Shown: positions 1-6,063 of the stretch, in pieces
How the letters are laid out: each line of letters starts with the position of its first letter
How positions within the stretch are numbered: the stretch's first letter is position 1
Source of the DNA: Candidatus Thorarchaeota archaeon
GTDB taxonomy: Archaea; Asgardarchaeota; Thorarchaeia; Thorarchaeales; Thorarchaeaceae
Direction of reading: 5' to 3'
Assembly: GCA_016839345.1 (NCBI GenBank)
Contig: JAEOUL010000283.1
Location: 1-7,657 of the forward strand
Length of the DNA: 7,657 nt
The notes under the pieces: model-generated
Databases searched by the model: none
Told to the model about the DNA's origin: nothing
What the model saw: only the letters and a program-made list of their open reading frames with translations
Position numbers and translations under genes: made by a program

Positions 1-471
1 GAAATCTTTCCACGAACGAATCATGTTTTTCTGGTCAGTCTTTCCATCAACGATAATCATTGGTGGACGTTCATTAACATCAGGAAAAGCATCAAAGATC
101 GAGCTTTGATGATGGACACTGCAAATACACAAACCGGGTTTGCATGTGTCAAAAACATGACGGATTTCTCTTCCTACAAATCTTGTGCTGATCGGAGCAG
201 GAACCATCCCTGCTCGTTGAACGCCATATAACGAAGCAAGATACTCTGGTCTATTCTCCATGACAATTGCTACTCTCATCCCTGGTGATTCGGGATAGGA
301 CTTCAAGAGTGCATTAGCTACGACCGAGATTGCATCGTTTAAATCAGACCATGTCAGATGACTATCGCCATATACAACTGCAAGCATATCACCATAGTCC
401 AATGCATTCTTCCAAAGGAGATCACAGAATGCCCTTAGTGGGACATCCTCACCAATATTTTGGGGATTCAT
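1..471 (-). CDS. AMP-forming acyl-CoA synthetase (ANL superfamily), N-terminal part, cut by window edge
   Basis: This reading frame is open from an ATG at 471 to base 1 (157 codons, no stop), so the gene continues to the left. Its product resembles the N-terminal domain of ANL enzymes, which activate a carboxylic acid with ATP to an acyl-adenylate and then form the CoA thioester in the cytoplasm. Visible family signatures are LTWSDLNDAISVVANAL (about residues 39-55), then VAIVMENRPEYLASLYG followed by QRAGMVPAPISTRF (about residues 67-98), the usual nucleotide-fold start of these enzymes. The phosphate-binding loop (TSGTTG type) and the substrate pocket lie outside the window, so chain length or acid class cannot be told. 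The ATG overlaps the TGA of the upstream SCP2 gene (ATGA at 471-468), which implies translational coupling. It is the last visible gene of the acyl-CoA operon. The family call is fairly sure; the substrate is unknown. Confidence 0.85.
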   Translation of the reverse strand, partial: MNPQNIGEDVPLRAFCDLLWKNALDYGDMLAVVYGDSHLTWSDLNDAISVVANALLKSYPESPGMRVAIVMENRPEYLASLYGVQRAGMVPAPISTRFVGREIRHVFDTCKPGLCICSVHHQSSIFDAFPDVNERPPMIIVDGKTDQKNMIRSWKDF

Positions 472-815
472 TTCATCAATGCCTGGAGTTTTATCAAATC
501 ATTCATAGGACCCTTCGCTTTAACCCTCCCACCCATAAATGCACGGGTTGGACTTAGAGAACCATCTATGATTTCCATTATTGCATCAGTGGTTGTTGTA
601 ATCACCAGTTCTGCAGTATCGTCAATTCCATCCACAATTGTAGCGGATCCTTCCTTGAAAATGATATGACATACTGCTTCATCATTGTCAGTGAATTCAA
701 ATTGGAGAGTTTTGTTAAAATCCGCATAACGAGACTTGTACTTGGGGTCATCCATCTTCCCAATCATTTTCTCCAAAGATGTTCTCACTTCATCTTTCGT
801 CGGCATATTGTTCAC
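468..815 (-). CDS. SCP2 sterol-carrier-domain protein
   Basis: The product is a 115-residue protein, about the size of a single SCP2 domain. This fold has a five-stranded sheet over a hydrophobic tunnel that binds fatty acids, acyl-CoAs or sterols. Visible traits are alternating strands (LQFEFTDND, VCHIIFKEGSATIVDG), the segment AELVITTTTDAIMEIIDG, and the C-terminal GGRVKAKGPMNDLIKLQALM, typical of the family end. There is no signal peptide, so it should be soluble and cytoplasmic. The frame opens with GTG at 815; an in-frame ATG at 806 (residue 4) is an alternative. AAGGA-like bases near 819-830 could serve either start. It sits 33 bases after the hydratase gene and overlaps the acyl-CoA synthetase start by four bases. 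A carrier of the operon's acyl substrate is the likely role; this is inferred from context. Confidence 0.85.
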   Translation of the reverse strand: MNNMPTKDEVRTSLEKMIGKMDDPKYKSRYADFNKTLQFEFTDNDEAVCHIIFKEGSATIVDGIDDTAELVITTTTDAIMEIIDGSLSPTRAFMGGRVKAKGPMNDLIKLQALMK

Positions 816-848
816 ATCCTTGTTTCCTTCTGTCTAGGTTTTTGTGCG

Positions 849-1607
849 TTATTTCCCTTTCCATTCAGCAGGTCTTTTCTCTAACCAAGCTTCAAAGCCC
901 TCAATTACATCTTCCGAACGGAACAGTTCATTAAATGGCTCCCACAAAGCGCCAATCTCCTTGATACCTCTCCTGAGGAATTCCTTGGTGAGCTTTTGTG
1001 ACAGGGGAGCGACCAATTTAATATCCTCACAAAGAGCTGTTACTTCTTTCTCAAGATCTTCGTGTGGAACAACCTTATTCGCAAAACCCATGCGATATGC
1101 TTCATGGGCATCAATAGCTCTTCCAGTGAATGTTAGCTCTTTGATATGTCGCATATTATATTCATGAGCCCTAATTATCAGCAGACCAGACATCAAACCG
1201 CGTCTGTTTTCACGGAATGCGAATACAGCTTTGTCAGAAGCGATTACAATGTCACAGAAGAGGGTCAGTTCAAAACCACCTGCATATGCATGACCATTTA
1301 CTGCTGCGATAACTGGTTTGGGATATCGTTGCAATAGTTCGATAGGGTCTAATATTACACTCAAGAATTCTCCAAGACCCTTGAAGCCAATAGTACTCAT
1401 CTCCTTGATATCTAAACCAGCGCTGAAGGCTGATCCTTCTCCTGTGATCACTAGTGCTCTTACTGTGTAATCATCATAGGTGTCAGTCAATACTTGCATG
1501 AGTTCCGCCCATGTCTGTCGAGACAGAGCGTTTCTCACCTCAGGTCGATTGAATGTTATCCACCCGATTCCATCTTTAACCTCGTATTTTATGCATTCAA
1601 AGCTCAT
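849..1607 (-). CDS. Enoyl-CoA hydratase/isomerase family (crotonase) protein
   Basis: The product has 252 residues, normal for the crotonase family. The oxyanion-hole segments are present: AFSAGLDIKEM (about 60-70) and NGHAYAGGFELTLFCDIVIAS (about 104-124). By alignment from memory with rat crotonase, E113 (in GGFEL) and E133 (in FAFRENRRG) match the two catalytic glutamates, so hydration of trans-2-enoyl-CoA is plausible. The usual IPGAGGTQRL segment is replaced by LMSGLLIIRAHEY, an atypical active-site loop, so the substrate may differ or the enzyme may be an isomerase. The end SEDVIEGFEAWLEKRPAEWKGK is the classical trimerisation/C-terminal motif. A strong GGAGG lies 8 bases before the ATG, overlapping the stop codon of the dehydrogenase gene. 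It is predicted to act directly after the dehydrogenase in beta-oxidation in the cytoplasm. Confidence 0.9.
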   Translation of the reverse strand: MSFECIKYEVKDGIGWITFNRPEVRNALSRQTWAELMQVLTDTYDDYTVRALVITGEGSAFSAGLDIKEMSTIGFKGLGEFLSVILDPIELLQRYPKPVIAAVNGHAYAGGFELTLFCDIVIASDKAVFAFRENRRGLMSGLLIIRAHEYNMRHIKELTFTGRAIDAHEAYRMGFANKVVPHEDLEKEVTALCEDIKLVAPLSQKLTKEFLRRGIKEIGALWEPFNELFRSEDVIEGFEAWLEKRPAEWKGK

Positions 1608-1615
1608 CTATTGTT

Positions 1616-1620
1616 CCTCC
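1616..1620 (-). promoter_or_regulatory. Shine-Dalgarno GGAGG for the hydratase gene
   Basis: GGAGG on the minus strand lies 8 bases before the ATG at 1607 and touches the TAG of the dehydrogenase gene (1622-1620). This fixes the hydratase start and shows co-translation within one transcript. Confidence 0.75.
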
Positions 1621-2852
1621 TATAATTCATCCGGACTAGCTCCTCGAAGTACTCGAGGTAGAATCATTGGGTCTGGAGTCTGTTTAAACTCCTGTCTTCC
1701 AATGAACAGCTTGAGAACGTCATTTCCTCCTCCTGTGACTTTTGTGAGGAGAGCGTTTTTCAGAATCGAGGCTGCAAGAAACTCCTCAGTATAACCGTCA
1801 CCAGATAATATTACAAGTGCGTCTTCAGCGATTTCAATGAGAGCATCTGTCGAGAAGATCTTGCATATTGCTGCATCAACACCAAATTGAAACATATCAG
1901 CAGCGCCACTGTCAAGCTGAGCAGCAAGTCCGTACAAGTAAGTCCGGGCTAGTTTCAATCGGATTGCCATGTCTGCCATTCTCATCTGGATTGTTTGATA
2001 TCGTGAGATTGGTGCTCCAAACTGCACTCTCCTTCTTCCATACGATCTTGCGGTTTCGACTAACATTCGAGCCTGACCAACTGTAGCTGCAATTCCAAGA
2101 CGTTCAATATTGAGGCCAGACGTCATCACAGTCCACCCATCACCTTCAAACAAAATCATATTGTCTTCAGGAACTCTAACATCTCTAAATCGAATCACAC
2201 TGTTGAACATCTCAACATTGCCAGTGAGCTCATTCAATTTCTCAATAGTGATTCCATGAGTTTCACGGGGCACAAGAAATGCAGTCAGGTGAGAGTGAGT
2301 AGCTTGTGCCTCCGGTGAGGGATCAGTTAAGGTATATGTCATCAAATAGTCCGCTGTTGAACCAAGAGTGATGAATCGTTTCCAACCATTTAGGACATAC
2401 TCATCACCATCTTTCTCAGCATACAACTGAACATTAGAAGCGTCGTTACCAACGTCTGGCTCCGTAACGCAGATAGCTGTCCACTTCTCACCCTTTAACA
2501 TTGGAGTCAAGAATTTCTCTTTCTGTTCTGGAGAACCAAAGAGATGAATTGGACCTCCACCAAAAACTGTTGTCAGTAACGGATTGATATTAAGGTAGCA
2601 TCTTCCAAACTCCTCATTCAGAATAGTATATCCAGTATAACCCTCTCCGCGTCCACCGTGTTCTTCCTCGACTAGCATTGCTAATGGATGGAATCCTTTG
2701 TCTACCACAAACTTGCTGATATCCCATTGAACCTCCATTGCCTGATTGTGATCCATTTTGTCTGCTAACGGACGTAATTCTGAGTTGACGAATTCTTCAA
2801 CTTCAATTGCAAACTTCTTATTCCTCTCAGTCCACCATGGTAGAACATCCAA
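1620..2852 (-). CDS. Acyl-CoA dehydrogenase, FAD-dependent
   Basis: The product has 410 residues, slightly longer than the usual 380-390. It would oxidise an acyl-CoA to a trans-2-enoyl-CoA, passing electrons through FAD, probably to an electron-transfer flavoprotein not encoded here. Domains in order are an N-terminal helical domain (1-120), a middle beta domain with AICVTEPDVGNDASN (126-140) and VLNGWKRFIT (153-162), and a C-terminal helical domain with RRRVQFGAPISRYQTIQ (273-289). The MCAD catalytic position (IYEGT) appears as KVTGGGND, lacking Glu, while E250 in SGLNIERLGIAA sits where isovaleryl- and long-chain dehydrogenases keep their base. The start is TTG: the frame has a stop three codons upstream and no ATG nearby, and GGGGGTGA lies six bases before it. 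Only one base separates it from the preceding stop codon. Substrate is not determinable; a branched or long acyl chain is a guess. Confidence 0.9.
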   Translation of the reverse strand: MDVLPWWTERNKKFAIEVEEFVNSELRPLADKMDHNQAMEVQWDISKFVVDKGFHPLAMLVEEEHGGRGEGYTGYTILNEEFGRCYLNINPLLTTVFGGGPIHLFGSPEQKEKFLTPMLKGEKWTAICVTEPDVGNDASNVQLYAEKDGDEYVLNGWKRFITLGSTADYLMTYTLTDPSPEAQATHSHLTAFLVPRETHGITIEKLNELTGNVEMFNSVIRFRDVRVPEDNMILFEGDGWTVMTSGLNIERLGIAATVGQARMLVETARSYGRRRVQFGAPISRYQTIQMRMADMAIRLKLARTYLYGLAAQLDSGAADMFQFGVDAAICKIFSTDALIEIAEDALVILSGDGYTEEFLAASILKNALLTKVTGGGNDVLKLFIGRQEFKQTPDPMILPRVLRGASPDEL

Positions 2853-2853
2853 T

Positions 2854-3126
2854 TCATTTCACCCCCATGCCATAGCGAAGATTTACTTCACCAATTTCAT
2901 TAATTCCACGCCAAGTTATTTTAGCAAGTTTGATCTTTCCTCGTGGATCTATCCACAGATTGACCAGTCCCTTCTCTTCTAGCTCTTGGAGTGCCATATC
3001 AAATGATGTGATATCTTCTTCTCCTAGCTTTCTCATCATATCTTCCTTCTCAGAATGAAGAGCCTGAGAGTATTCATACTCGCGAGCTAGTAGAATAAGA
3101 ATTCGACTTATCAAGTCCTCTGACAT
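2854..3126 (-). CDS. Small winged-helix DNA-binding protein, first gene of the acyl-CoA operon
   Basis: The product has 90 residues and appears to be a single winged-helix domain. A first helix (about 4-22) is followed by a charged linker, a helical stretch, the helix SFDMALQELEEKGLVNLW (about 41-58), and a beta-hairpin wing around DPRGKIKLAKITWRG (60-74). It has no effector-binding domain and no cysteine pairs or zinc motif. I cannot assign it to PadR, MarR or another named family. The ATG at 3126 has GAGGC 8 bases upstream (3139-3135). It is the promoter-proximal gene, its stop is one base from the dehydrogenase start, and the pair is probably co-translated. An autoregulator of the operon is the simplest idea (inference); another possibility is a small protein acting with the divergent Lrp-like regulator. 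Confidence 0.75.
   Translation of the reverse strand: MSEDLISRILILLAREYEYSQALHSEKEDMMRKLGEEDITSFDMALQELEEKGLVNLWIDPRGKIKLAKITWRGINEIGEVNLRYGMGVK
2859..2866 (-). promoter_or_regulatory. Shine-Dalgarno sequence for the TTG-started dehydrogenase
   Basis: The minus strand reads GGGGGTGA here, six bases before TTG at 2852. It lies inside the last codons of the winged-helix gene. Its position is the main support for the TTG start and for translational coupling of the two genes. Confidence 0.7.
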
Positions 3127-3259
3127 TCTTCAATGCCTCAAATCTGTGAACCTATTGGGCGATTTAAATAATCTGTTGAAAATCTCCAGTGTGTACGCTA
3201 TCTTCATATCTTTGAACTGAGTAGTATCTATCCCTCAGATATATGGATGTCTTCTGAAT
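3127..3259. promoter_or_regulatory. Divergent promoter region between operon and Lrp-like regulator
   Basis: This 133-base AT-rich spacer drives the acyl-CoA operon leftwards and the regulator gene rightwards. For the plus direction, ATATAT-like bases at 3239-3244 lie only about 19 bases before the ATG at 3260, closer than an archaeal TATA box normally sits. The CATATC stretch near 3205-3210 is an alternative. Short CTGAG/CTCAG arms occur around 3217-3238 with a 12-base gap. No convincing long operator palindrome was found. Confidence 0.4.
3162..3171 (-). promoter_or_regulatory. TATA-like box of the acyl-CoA operon
   Basis: The minus strand reads TTATTTAAAT, centred about 40 bases before the ATG at 3126. 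With initiation about 25 bases downstream of the box, a leader of roughly 15 bases would remain, just enough to hold the GAGGC ribosome-binding site at 3139-3135. The spacing is coherent, but the call rests on sequence alone. Confidence 0.5.
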
Positions 3260-4174
3260 ATGGACCCCATTGACCAGAAAATCATGGACTATCTTGCTAT
3301 TAATTGTAGAATTAGTCTTCAGGAACTCTCAAAGAAGACAGGGGTACCAGCATATGAAGTGAAGAAGCGGATTGATATACTACAGAGTTCTGGAATAATA
3401 GATAGCTTCACAACTTTACTCAGTCCTCTGTTAACTAATGAGGACTTAGTGATTGCGATACTTGATTTTGATATTGTACCAAAGGAGAAAGACATCACCA
3501 AGGTTCTTGCTGGTAATTCATCAGTCTGGAAAGTCTATAGAGCATTTGAGGACAAGTACGTTGTATTCAGTTTCTATTTTGATCAAGATGAGCTCTCTAA
3601 ACTAGCATTGATGTTGAGGCAACTACCAGGGATTGGTTATGTTGAGATATACTCACGATTTGCTCGACACTGGGGAGGGAAGATAGAATTAACTCCTCTA
3701 CTAAAACAGATTTTAAGATGCCTTGTTAAAGATGCAAGAATGAGTGTTTCGGACATCGCAAAGATAACTAGTCTTGACACGAACACCATAATTAATTCAA
3801 TAAATCAAATGAGCGAAAGTGAATCAGTTCTCTTCACAATCAATACATCAGATTTCTTGATTGATTCAAAGATAGAGGTACTAGCCAAAATCCAATGGAA
3901 TGTTGGGAAAACTAGTCAGGAACGTGTATCTGGATGGCTGCAAGATACCTTCACAAATAATTACCTTCGAGAATATGTATCCGTTGTAGAGCCCACGTTA
4001 TTTTTCAATTTCACAGTCATCCATGTTCAAGAAGTAGAGTTGGTGAAGAAGAAAGCAATTCAGTCTGGACTCATTTCAAAAATCACACCACTGATTCTCT
4101 TTCCCGGAACAGTATTTGCTGATCCACGCGTTAGGAAACTTGATGAGATATTGACTGAAACAGGTTTTAGTTAG
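3260..4174 (+). CDS. Tandem Lrp/AsnC-like transcriptional regulator (two HTH, two ligand-type domains)
   Basis: The product has 304 residues, about double a normal Lrp/AsnC protein (about 150). Residues 4-50 form an AsnC-type helix-turn-helix (DQKIMDYLAINCRISLQEL, then KKTGVPAYEVKKRIDILQSS, then GIIDSF). Residues 62-137 resemble a RAM-type alpha/beta ligand domain. A second HTH-like unit follows at about 145-192 (LLKQILRCLVKDARMSVSDI, then AKITSLDTNTIINSINQM), and a second alpha/beta segment at about 203-290. The first half matches the family better; the second is more diverged. It is expected to bind DNA in the cytoplasm and respond to a small molecule, perhaps an amino acid or CoA-linked metabolite. 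It is divergent from the acyl-CoA operon and so could control it and itself; this is inference. No Shine-Dalgarno is obvious, so a leaderless message is possible. Confidence 0.75.
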   Translation: MDPIDQKIMDYLAINCRISLQELSKKTGVPAYEVKKRIDILQSSGIIDSFTTLLSPLLTNEDLVIAILDFDIVPKEKDITKVLAGNSSVWKVYRAFEDKYVVFSFYFDQDELSKLALMLRQLPGIGYVEIYSRFARHWGGKIELTPLLKQILRCLVKDARMSVSDIAKITSLDTNTIINSINQMSESESVLFTINTSDFLIDSKIEVLAKIQWNVGKTSQERVSGWLQDTFTNNYLREYVSVVEPTLFFNFTVIHVQEVELVKKKAIQSGLISKITPLILFPGTVFADPRVRKLDEILTETGFS

Positions 4175-4183
4175 ACGAGATGG

Positions 4184-4213
4184 TGAAGTGACGGGGAGTA
4201 ATCCATCACTTCA
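4184..4213 (+). terminator. Inverted repeat just after the Lrp-like gene, possible terminator or 3' hairpin
   Basis: TGAAGTGA (4184-4191) and TCACTTCA (4206-4213) form a perfect 8-bp stem with a 14-base loop. Inside, GG (4193-4194) can pair with CC (4203-4204). It begins nine bases past the TAG at 4172-4174. No T-run follows directly, so it may protect the 3' end or be an operator rather than terminate. Confidence 0.45.
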
Positions 4214-4297
4214 GGTGTGCTACAAAAACGCATTTCATCCAGTTCTATGGAGAATTTGGATCTGGAGATTCTTGGACTTGTTATTATTTAATTCAAA

Positions 4298-4336
4298 CAG
4301 TTACTGATTCAATACTGACATACCAAGTAGTAACTG
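4298..4336 (-). terminator. Inverted repeat after the transporter gene, possible terminator
   Basis: CAGTTACT (4298-4305) and AGTAACTG (4329-4336) pair perfectly over 8 bp with a 23-base loop, and two more pairs follow after one mismatch outward. On the minus strand it is followed by the T-rich stretch TTTGAATTAAATAAT. It lies about 35 bases past the transporter stop. The loop is long, so this is tentative. Confidence 0.4.
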
Positions 4337-4370
4337 GTTGATGAATGGTTTTTGAAACAGGAGAACCCCA

Positions 4371-5888
4371 TCAATCCTGGCTCGAAGTTGCAACATGCTC
4401 TAATTCATCAAGAAGATCTTCAGCTAGTGAAGTGTCCTGCTGCTCTTTTTGACTCTTATCTTCTGTTGAATCGTCAATGTGTACAGCTTCACACTTTACA
4501 ACTGGTTTTTCTAGGCTCAATGCGTAGCGGATTATAAAAACACCAACCAATGATATGACAGCGCAAATTAATAGGGTCGTAGGAAAACCAATGATTGGAA
4601 TCAACCAACCTAGAATCGCAATCTGCGGTGTGGCGAGTATAAGGAGAATGGTGGGTTGAAGAGAATAGAGTGAGTTTCTATTACGATCAGGGATCGCATC
4701 TAGTAATTCTCGTTGTGTAAGGATGTCAGCGAATCCACCAAAGAACAATGTAACAGCGAAAGTAGCAAAGAGTAGAACGATTGGTGTGACATGCTCGACT
4801 GGCAACTCGATGATTACCAGAGATGTAAAAGGCAATAACACTGTGACCATGTTGGTTGCGTTCTCTACTGGTGGAAAGAAGAACATCATTGCTGAGAGAA
4901 TGATATAGAAGACAAAACCGCATGCTTGTAATAGTCTGAAACGTGGTATCCATTTCTTAGGTTCGAACTTTTGACTCCAGACTCCTGAGCGTTCATTGGC
5001 TGCGACACCTGGAATGAATGCAATTGTTCTGAACGAAGCTACTGCTACATCTGTTATCAGGTAACTGAAGTAAAGAGGGAACAAAATCAGTTGCCCCCAA
5101 ACGGAGATTGTACTGGCTGCTAACATTGAACCTATGACCAAGAATTTGACAAAAGGCGTGTTCCACAGATAACTGACGCCCTCCTTCAATAAGGTCATGT
5201 ACTGACTCATTGAAGGTTTCTCTTCTCTCATAGCTTCGACTTCAGGGAAATCACGAATAAATCTCATAACCAACATTGCAAAGAAGATTGCTCCAACTGC
5301 TTCCAATTGAAACACAAAAGGTCTGTTGAAAGCTGTAGCAAGTATACTTCCAGGTATCAAGGCCGCAGTCGCTGCAATTTGTGATATCATTCCCATTCTA
5401 CCCCAGAAGATACCATATTGCTTTCTTTCAGTATCATTAGGCATAGCCACACGATAGTTGTTGTCAAACCAGGCTCCCCACGCTCCACTAATTTGAGACT
5501 GAGCTATGCCTTGAATCATGAAGATTGCCACGAGATAGAGGAATGGAGTTGTTGAGGTTACAAAGGAAACCATGAAGAAGACGACACCATACAGAATATT
5601 TCCAATTGCTATCACATACCTTTGACCAATGGCATCACCAAGAGCACCGCTTGGATAGTCAAGTACTGTTTGAGTAATCATCTCAATTGATACTAGTATG
5701 CCTAGGAGACCAAGCCCTTCGATGAAGTCTCCACCACCCAATGCTTCCGCAATAAAGATTGTATAGAAAGTAGTGCTTAGGGTGAAAATGATGTTAGCGG
5801 TGGGGAGGAGTATCATCAGCACTCTCCCAAGATGAATCGCCTTTTCGTCGGCTTCGGTGAAGCCCATGAAGCTGGATGTCCTACTCAT
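4371..5888 (-). CDS. Major facilitator superfamily-type membrane transporter
   Basis: The product has 505 residues and about 11-12 hydrophobic segments. Examples lie near residues 22-47, 56-78, 91-111, 116-134, 166-187, 191-211, 246-277, 320-339, 347-384 (a pair) and 411-456 (a pair). The loop YPSGALGDAIGQR (78-90) resembles the MFS motif A between helices 2 and 3. The segment FGGFADILTQREL (383-395) may be the matching loop of the second half. Residues 459-505 are a hydrophilic, mostly acidic tail with one Cys (466), likely cytoplasmic. The substrate cannot be read; export of a drug-like or metabolic compound is only a family-level possibility. The ATG at 5888 has a TATA-like box about 29 bases upstream and a weak AAGGG, consistent with a leaderless or short-leader message. 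It is divergent from the methyltransferase gene and is not obviously in the acyl-CoA operon. Confidence 0.8.
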   Translation of the reverse strand: MSRTSSFMGFTEADEKAIHLGRVLMILLPTANIIFTLSTTFYTIFIAEALGGGDFIEGLGLLGILVSIEMITQTVLDYPSGALGDAIGQRYVIAIGNILYGVVFFMVSFVTSTTPFLYLVAIFMIQGIAQSQISGAWGAWFDNNYRVAMPNDTERKQYGIFWGRMGMISQIAATAALIPGSILATAFNRPFVFQLEAVGAIFFAMLVMRFIRDFPEVEAMREEKPSMSQYMTLLKEGVSYLWNTPFVKFLVIGSMLAASTISVWGQLILFPLYFSYLITDVAVASFRTIAFIPGVAANERSGVWSQKFEPKKWIPRFRLLQACGFVFYIILSAMMFFFPPVENATNMVTVLLPFTSLVIIELPVEHVTPIVLLFATFAVTLFFGGFADILTQRELLDAIPDRNRNSLYSLQPTILLILATPQIAILGWLIPIIGFPTTLLICAVISLVGVFIIRYALSLEKPVVKCEAVHIDDSTEDKSQKEQQDTSLAEDLLDELEHVATSSQD

Positions 5889-5913
5889 CGGTGTAAATTC
5901 CCTTCTTCTAACC

Positions 5914-5920
5914 TATAATA
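5914..5920 (-). promoter_or_regulatory. TATA-like box of the transporter gene
   Basis: TATTATA on the minus strand is centred about 29 bases before the ATG at 5888, the spacing expected if transcription starts at or within a few bases of the start codon. Confidence 0.5.
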
Positions 5921-5946
5921 ACCATCACAACTACGTAAGAAAGGAG

Positions 5947-5954
5947 TATATAAT
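5947..5954 (+). promoter_or_regulatory. TATA-like box upstream of the methyltransferase gene (overlaps a decoy start)
   Basis: TATATAAT lies here. It overlaps an AAGGAG (5941-5946) and an ATG at 5953, which together look like a ribosome-binding site and start. If it is a TATA box, transcription would begin near 5977 and leave a leader of about 85 bases before the ATG at 6064. If it is instead a translation start, the protein gains 37 residues. The family comparison favours the promoter reading. Confidence 0.45.
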
Positions 5955-5987
5955 GGAAAGGCACGACAGAGGGTCACATAACGCGGT

Positions 5988-6022
5988 CACAACTTGTGTC
6001 TTTCTACTTAAGGGCGTTAAGT
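5988..6022 (+). repeat. Two interrupted palindromes in the methyltransferase upstream region
   Basis: CACAA-C-TTGTG lies at 5988-5998 and ACTTAA-GGGCG-TTAAGT at 6006-6022. The sequence GGTCACA also occurs twice, at 5972-5978 and 5985-5991, thirteen bases apart. All lie between the TATA-like box and the preferred start at 6064, so they could be operators or leader hairpins. Confidence 0.4.
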
Positions 6023-6063
6023 CAATCGAAGCATTTTACTGTTCTCAAAATATCATAGCAATT

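Larger units (their letters stand above)
4175..4370. other. Convergent intergenic spacer with two inverted repeats
   Basis: This 196-base gap lies between the 3' ends of the Lrp-like gene (plus) and the transporter gene (minus). I see no coding potential. It holds two hairpin-capable repeats, listed separately, and a T-rich stretch at 4279-4292. The natural role is bidirectional transcription termination. Confidence 0.6.

Noticed and set aside
330..669. Two plus-strand frames over the synthetase and SCP2 genes
   Set aside because: Both lie opposite recognisable coding sequence on the minus strand and overlap each other in different frames.
844..1167. Plus-strand 107-codon open frame across the hydratase gene
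   Set aside because: It is the antisense shadow of a clearly recognisable crotonase-family gene.
1480..1794. Plus-strand 104-codon open frame across the hydratase/dehydrogenase junction
   Set aside because: It is antisense to two well-supported genes and has low-complexity Ser/Arg composition without a motif.
4723..4953. Short frames on both strands inside the transporter gene
   Set aside because: They overlap a continuous 505-codon membrane-protein frame with clear hydrophobic periodicity.
5972..5991. GGTCACA pair read as the start of a CRISPR or iteron array
   Set aside because: Only two 7-base copies exist, with no further repeats or regular spacers; they are noted only as possible regulator half-sites.
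5857..6063. N-terminal extension of the methyltransferase from ATG 5857 or 5953
   Set aside because: The 5857 start lies inside the transporter's first codons. The 5953 start has a good AAGGAG, but the added residues do not resemble the family, whose usual N-terminus begins at 6064. Kept as an open alternative for 5953 only.
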